This document shows, piece by piece, positions 62,057 through 64,000 of a stretch of DNA of 64,000 nt; positions within the stretch are counted from its first letter, which is position 1; every line of letters begins with the position of its first letter. The DNA is from Kribbella soli. Lineage in GTDB: Bacteria; Actinomycetota; Actinomycetes; Propionibacteriales; Kribbellaceae. The notes under the pieces were generated by a model that saw only the letters and a program-made list of their open reading frames with translations, ran no database searches and was not told the DNA's origin. The translations under genes were made by a program, and so were the position numbers. Where the stretch lies: the NCBI RefSeq assembly GCF_004331345.1, contig NZ_SJJZ01000003.1:310001-374000 (forward strand). Direction: 5' to 3'.

Positions 62057-63062
62057 GAGACCCGTCGTCGGAGTCGGAGCCGTTGCTGCTCACAGCCTTC
62101 GCCGGGGTCGCCTCGTCAGCGACGTCAGCCTCGTCGGCCTCGTCAGCCTCGTCAGCCTCGTCAGCTTTGTCAGCGGTGGCTTCGGGCTCGTCGGTGGTGG
62201 GGGTTTCGCCGGCGGCGGGGCCGGTGGAGATGTCTTCCTGGCCGGGGTACTTGCGGGCGCTGATGACGAAGGCGACGACGGCCAGCACGAACAGGATGAT
62301 CGCGGTCCAGACGTTCAGCCGCAGGCCGAGGAAGTGGTTCACGGTGTCGATACGCATGTGTTCGATCCACGCGCGGCCGGCGGTGTACGCCGCGACGTAC
62401 AGGAAGAACGCCCGTCCGTGACCGAGTTTGAACCGGCGCTCGACGAGCAGGATCAGCGCGATCACGCCGAGGTTCCAGACCGCTTCGTAGAGGAACGTCG
62501 GGTGGAAGGTCGCGAAGTCGGCGTACCCGGCCGGCCGGTGGTCCGTCGCGATCTCCAGACCCCACGGCTTGGTCGTCGGGCCGCCGAACAGTTCCTGGTT
62601 GAAGTAGTTCCCGAACCGGCCGAAGATCTGCGCCAGCGCGATCCCCGGCGCCATCGCGTCCGCGACCGCCAGGAACGGCACCTTGGCCCGCCGGCAGGCG
62701 ATCCAGGCGCCGAGCGCGCCGAAGCCGACCGCACCCCAGACACCGAGTCCGCCGTGCCAGATCTTCAACGCGTCGATCGGGTGCTTGCCCTCGCCGAAGT
62801 ACAGCTCGGCGTCGGTGATCACGTGATAGATCCGCGCACCGATCAGCCCGAACGGGATCGCCCAGAACATGATGTCGGCGAGCACCGGCGCCGAGCCGCC
62901 GCGCGCCACCCAGCGCCGGCGGCCGAGCCAGTAGCCGGCGAAGATGCCGGCCAGGATGCACAGCGCGTACGCGCGGATCGGCAGGGGGCCGAGGTGCCAA
63001 ACACCCTGGCTCGGACTCGGGATGAACGCCGGAACCATCACGGCGGGAAGCAGACTAGACAT
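62049..63062 (-). CDS. lgt: Prolipoprotein diacylglyceryl transferase Lgt
   Basis: A 337-residue membrane enzyme that attaches diacylglycerol to the lipobox cysteine of prelipoproteins. The Lgt core is present: GLIGARIYHVITD, HGGLGVWGAVGFG and the signature GRFGNYFNQELFGGPT, with seven helices. The C-terminal tail of about 65 residues is acidic and contains a run of ADE triplets, encoded by nine-base repeats at about 62110-62175. ATG 63062 is used; an ATG at 63089 is an alternative. Confidence 0.93.
   Translation of the reverse strand: MSSLLPAVMVPAFIPSPSQGVWHLGPLPIRAYALCILAGIFAGYWLGRRRWVARGGSAPVLADIMFWAIPFGLIGARIYHVITDAELYFGEGKHPIDALKIWHGGLGVWGAVGFGALGAWIACRRAKVPFLAVADAMAPGIALAQIFGRFGNYFNQELFGGPTTKPWGLEIATDHRPAGYADFATFHPTFLYEAVWNLGVIALILLVERRFKLGHGRAFFLYVAAYTAGRAWIEHMRIDTVNHFLGLRLNVWTAIILFVLAVVAFVISARKYPGQEDISTGPAAGETPTTDEPEATADKADEADEADEADEADVADEATPAKAVSSNGSDSDDGSRD
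62110..62175 (-). repeat. Nine-base tandem repeat inside the lgt tail
   Basis: Seven near-identical units of the nine-mer gctgacgag (read on the minus strand) encode Ala-Asp-Glu triplets in the disordered tail. Gain or loss of units would keep the frame. Confidence 0.8.
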
Positions 63063-63126
63063 GGCAAGGGGGAACGCTACTCGACCCACCAGAGCACGGC
63101 CAGAAACGCACGGTCACGATGGGGCC

Positions 63127-63834
63127 TCAGCTTGCGACGGCGTCGACGGCCTTCTGCAGGCCCTCGGCGGTGAGCTGGTCGGCCTCCAGTTGCTTGCCGT
63201 TGATGTAGACGGTCGGCGTACCGGTCACGCCCCGGTCGTCGGCCGCCTTGCCCACTGACTCCAGCCAGCTCGCGTACGTGTTGTCCTGCACCGCCTGCTG
63301 GAACTTCGCGTCGCCGACGCCGAGCTGCTTGCCGAGCTCCAGCAGCTGGTCGGTGGTCCAGGACTTCGAGAAGTCGCCGTACACCTCGTCGACGAAGCTC
63401 AGCGCCTTGCCGTTCGCGGCCGCCGCGGCGAACGCGTTCGCGAGCCGCGGTGAGGCGTCCGGGTTCACGAACTGCAGCGGCCAGTACGTGACCGTCGCCG
63501 TACCGTCCTGGACGAGCTTGTCGACGGTGGCGCCGCTCGCTTCCTCGAACTCCGCGCAGTGCGGGCAGCGGAAGTCGAGGTACAGGTCGATGTTCACCTT
63601 CGCGCCGGACTGGCCGACCGTGACGCCCTTGCCGGACGTGCCGGGACCGGTGACGACGGTGGGCTCCGGACGCTCGCTCATGCTCACCTCGACCTTCGAG
63701 TGGCCGCGGTAGTACTGCACGCCGACACCGGCACCGAGGGCCAGCACCAGGACGATCACCACGATGATGCCGGGGGTGATCCGGCGCTTGGGCTGCTGCA
63801 GCAGCGGATTCGCCGGGTAGTTGGTCTTGCTCAC
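63127..63834 (-). CDS. Membrane-anchored DsbA-like thioredoxin-fold protein
   Basis: A 235-residue protein with a short cytoplasmic N-terminus, one membrane helix (about residues 21-42) and an outer DsbA-type domain. The redox motif is CPHC (LDFRCPHCAEF) and the cis-proline loop GTPTVYING. It may form disulfides in exported proteins. Its GTG overlaps the stop of the upstream gene by four bases (GTGA), so the pair is co-expressed; that partner is probably its quinone-linked oxidant. Confidence 0.88.
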   Translation of the reverse strand: MSKTNYPANPLLQQPKRRITPGIIVVIVLVLALGAGVGVQYYRGHSKVEVSMSERPEPTVVTGPGTSGKGVTVGQSGAKVNIDLYLDFRCPHCAEFEEASGATVDKLVQDGTATVTYWPLQFVNPDASPRLANAFAAAAANGKALSFVDEVYGDFSKSWTTDQLLELGKQLGVGDAKFQQAVQDNTYASWLESVGKAADDRGVTGTPTVYINGKQLEADQLTAEGLQKAVDAVAS

Positions 63835-64000
63835 GACGCGGTGGCTCCTTGCGGTCCTGTGTCCGGTTCCGATACGACAGCGAACTTACTGGCGGGCTTC
63901 AACCACAGCCAGGCGGCCAGCCCCAGCAGCCCGAGATCCCGGAGGATCTCCTGCAGGTACTTCGTTTGTCCCGGGGCGACCTGACCGCCGCCGCCGAAGC
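63831..64000 (-). CDS. Probable MauE/DoxX-type redox membrane protein, C-terminal fragment (cut by window edge)
   Basis: Only the last 55 codons lie in the window. They contain FGGGGQVAPGQTKYLQEILRD followed by a hydrophobic helix LGLLGLAAWLWL, which resembles the C-terminus of MauE/DoxX-family proteins often found beside DsbA-like genes. The identification rests on context and this short stretch; a VKOR-type protein would be the alternative. Confidence 0.5.
   Translation of the reverse strand, partial: FGGGGQVAPGQTKYLQEILRDLGLLGLAAWLWLKPASKFAVVSEPDTGPQGATAS

Overview
The window is high-GC, gene-dense actinobacterial chromosome: many GTG starts, four-base ATGA/GTGA gene overlaps, a long S1 protein, a PdtaR-type ANTAR regulator, a TipA-type MerR regulator and an AfsR/SARP regulator. 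From remembered protein resemblance I would place it in the Propionibacteriales, most likely Kribbella; that placement is inference. No prophage, insertion sequence, CRISPR array or rRNA operon is visible.

Layout. 1-8.6 kb: the start of cobN behind a cobalamin riboswitch, a vanadium-haloperoxidase-like secreted enzyme, a DUF3500 protein, cobD overlapping a histidine phosphatase, a translationally coupled three-gene set that looks like a cytoplasmic muropeptide-degradation operon (serine hydrolase, dipeptide epimerase, NlpC/P60), and a TerC protein behind a yybP-ykoY (manganese) riboswitch. 8.7-17 kb: MmcQ/YjbR, nitrilase, uvrB, then a four-gene operon of a PrsW-like membrane protease flanked by two zinc ribbons and three tandem paralogous single-pass membrane proteins, then coaE. 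17-24 kb: an AfsR/SARP regulator broken by an in-frame TAA, a second vanadium-haloperoxidase-like protein, rpsA, an APH-type kinase and a TipA-like regulator with an internal start. 25-31 kb: an envelope-glycan group (methyltransferase plus an acyltransferase that lacks its usual histidine, a contracted AftD/DUF3367 protein, a flippase).

31-46 kb: a LplA/LplB/YtcP-type sugar ABC transporter with a LacI-type operator-like palindrome upstream, NUDIX, polA, a thioesterase, GNAT, DUF554, and a complete branched-chain amino acid ABC operon (livK-H-M-G-F) with enlarged permeases. 46-64 kb: pdtaR, a HTH-LAGLIDADG protein beside tRNA-Leu(CAA), a pentapeptide protein, pyk, a metallophosphoesterase, gltBD, two tandem APH-like kinases and a facing protein-kinase-like gene, acdS (ACC deaminase), a VIT-family transporter, lgt, a membrane-anchored DsbA-like protein and the end of a probable MauE/DoxX gene.

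Two properties recur. Eleven genes have a TANNNT box 6-8 nt before the start codon, as expected for leaderless transcripts. Seven of eleven convergent gene pairs overlap at their 3' ends. The candidates I rate most worth following as undescribed biology are the PrsW/three-paralog operon, the contracted AftD with its neighbouring histidine-less acyltransferase, and the HTH-LAGLIDADG protein.
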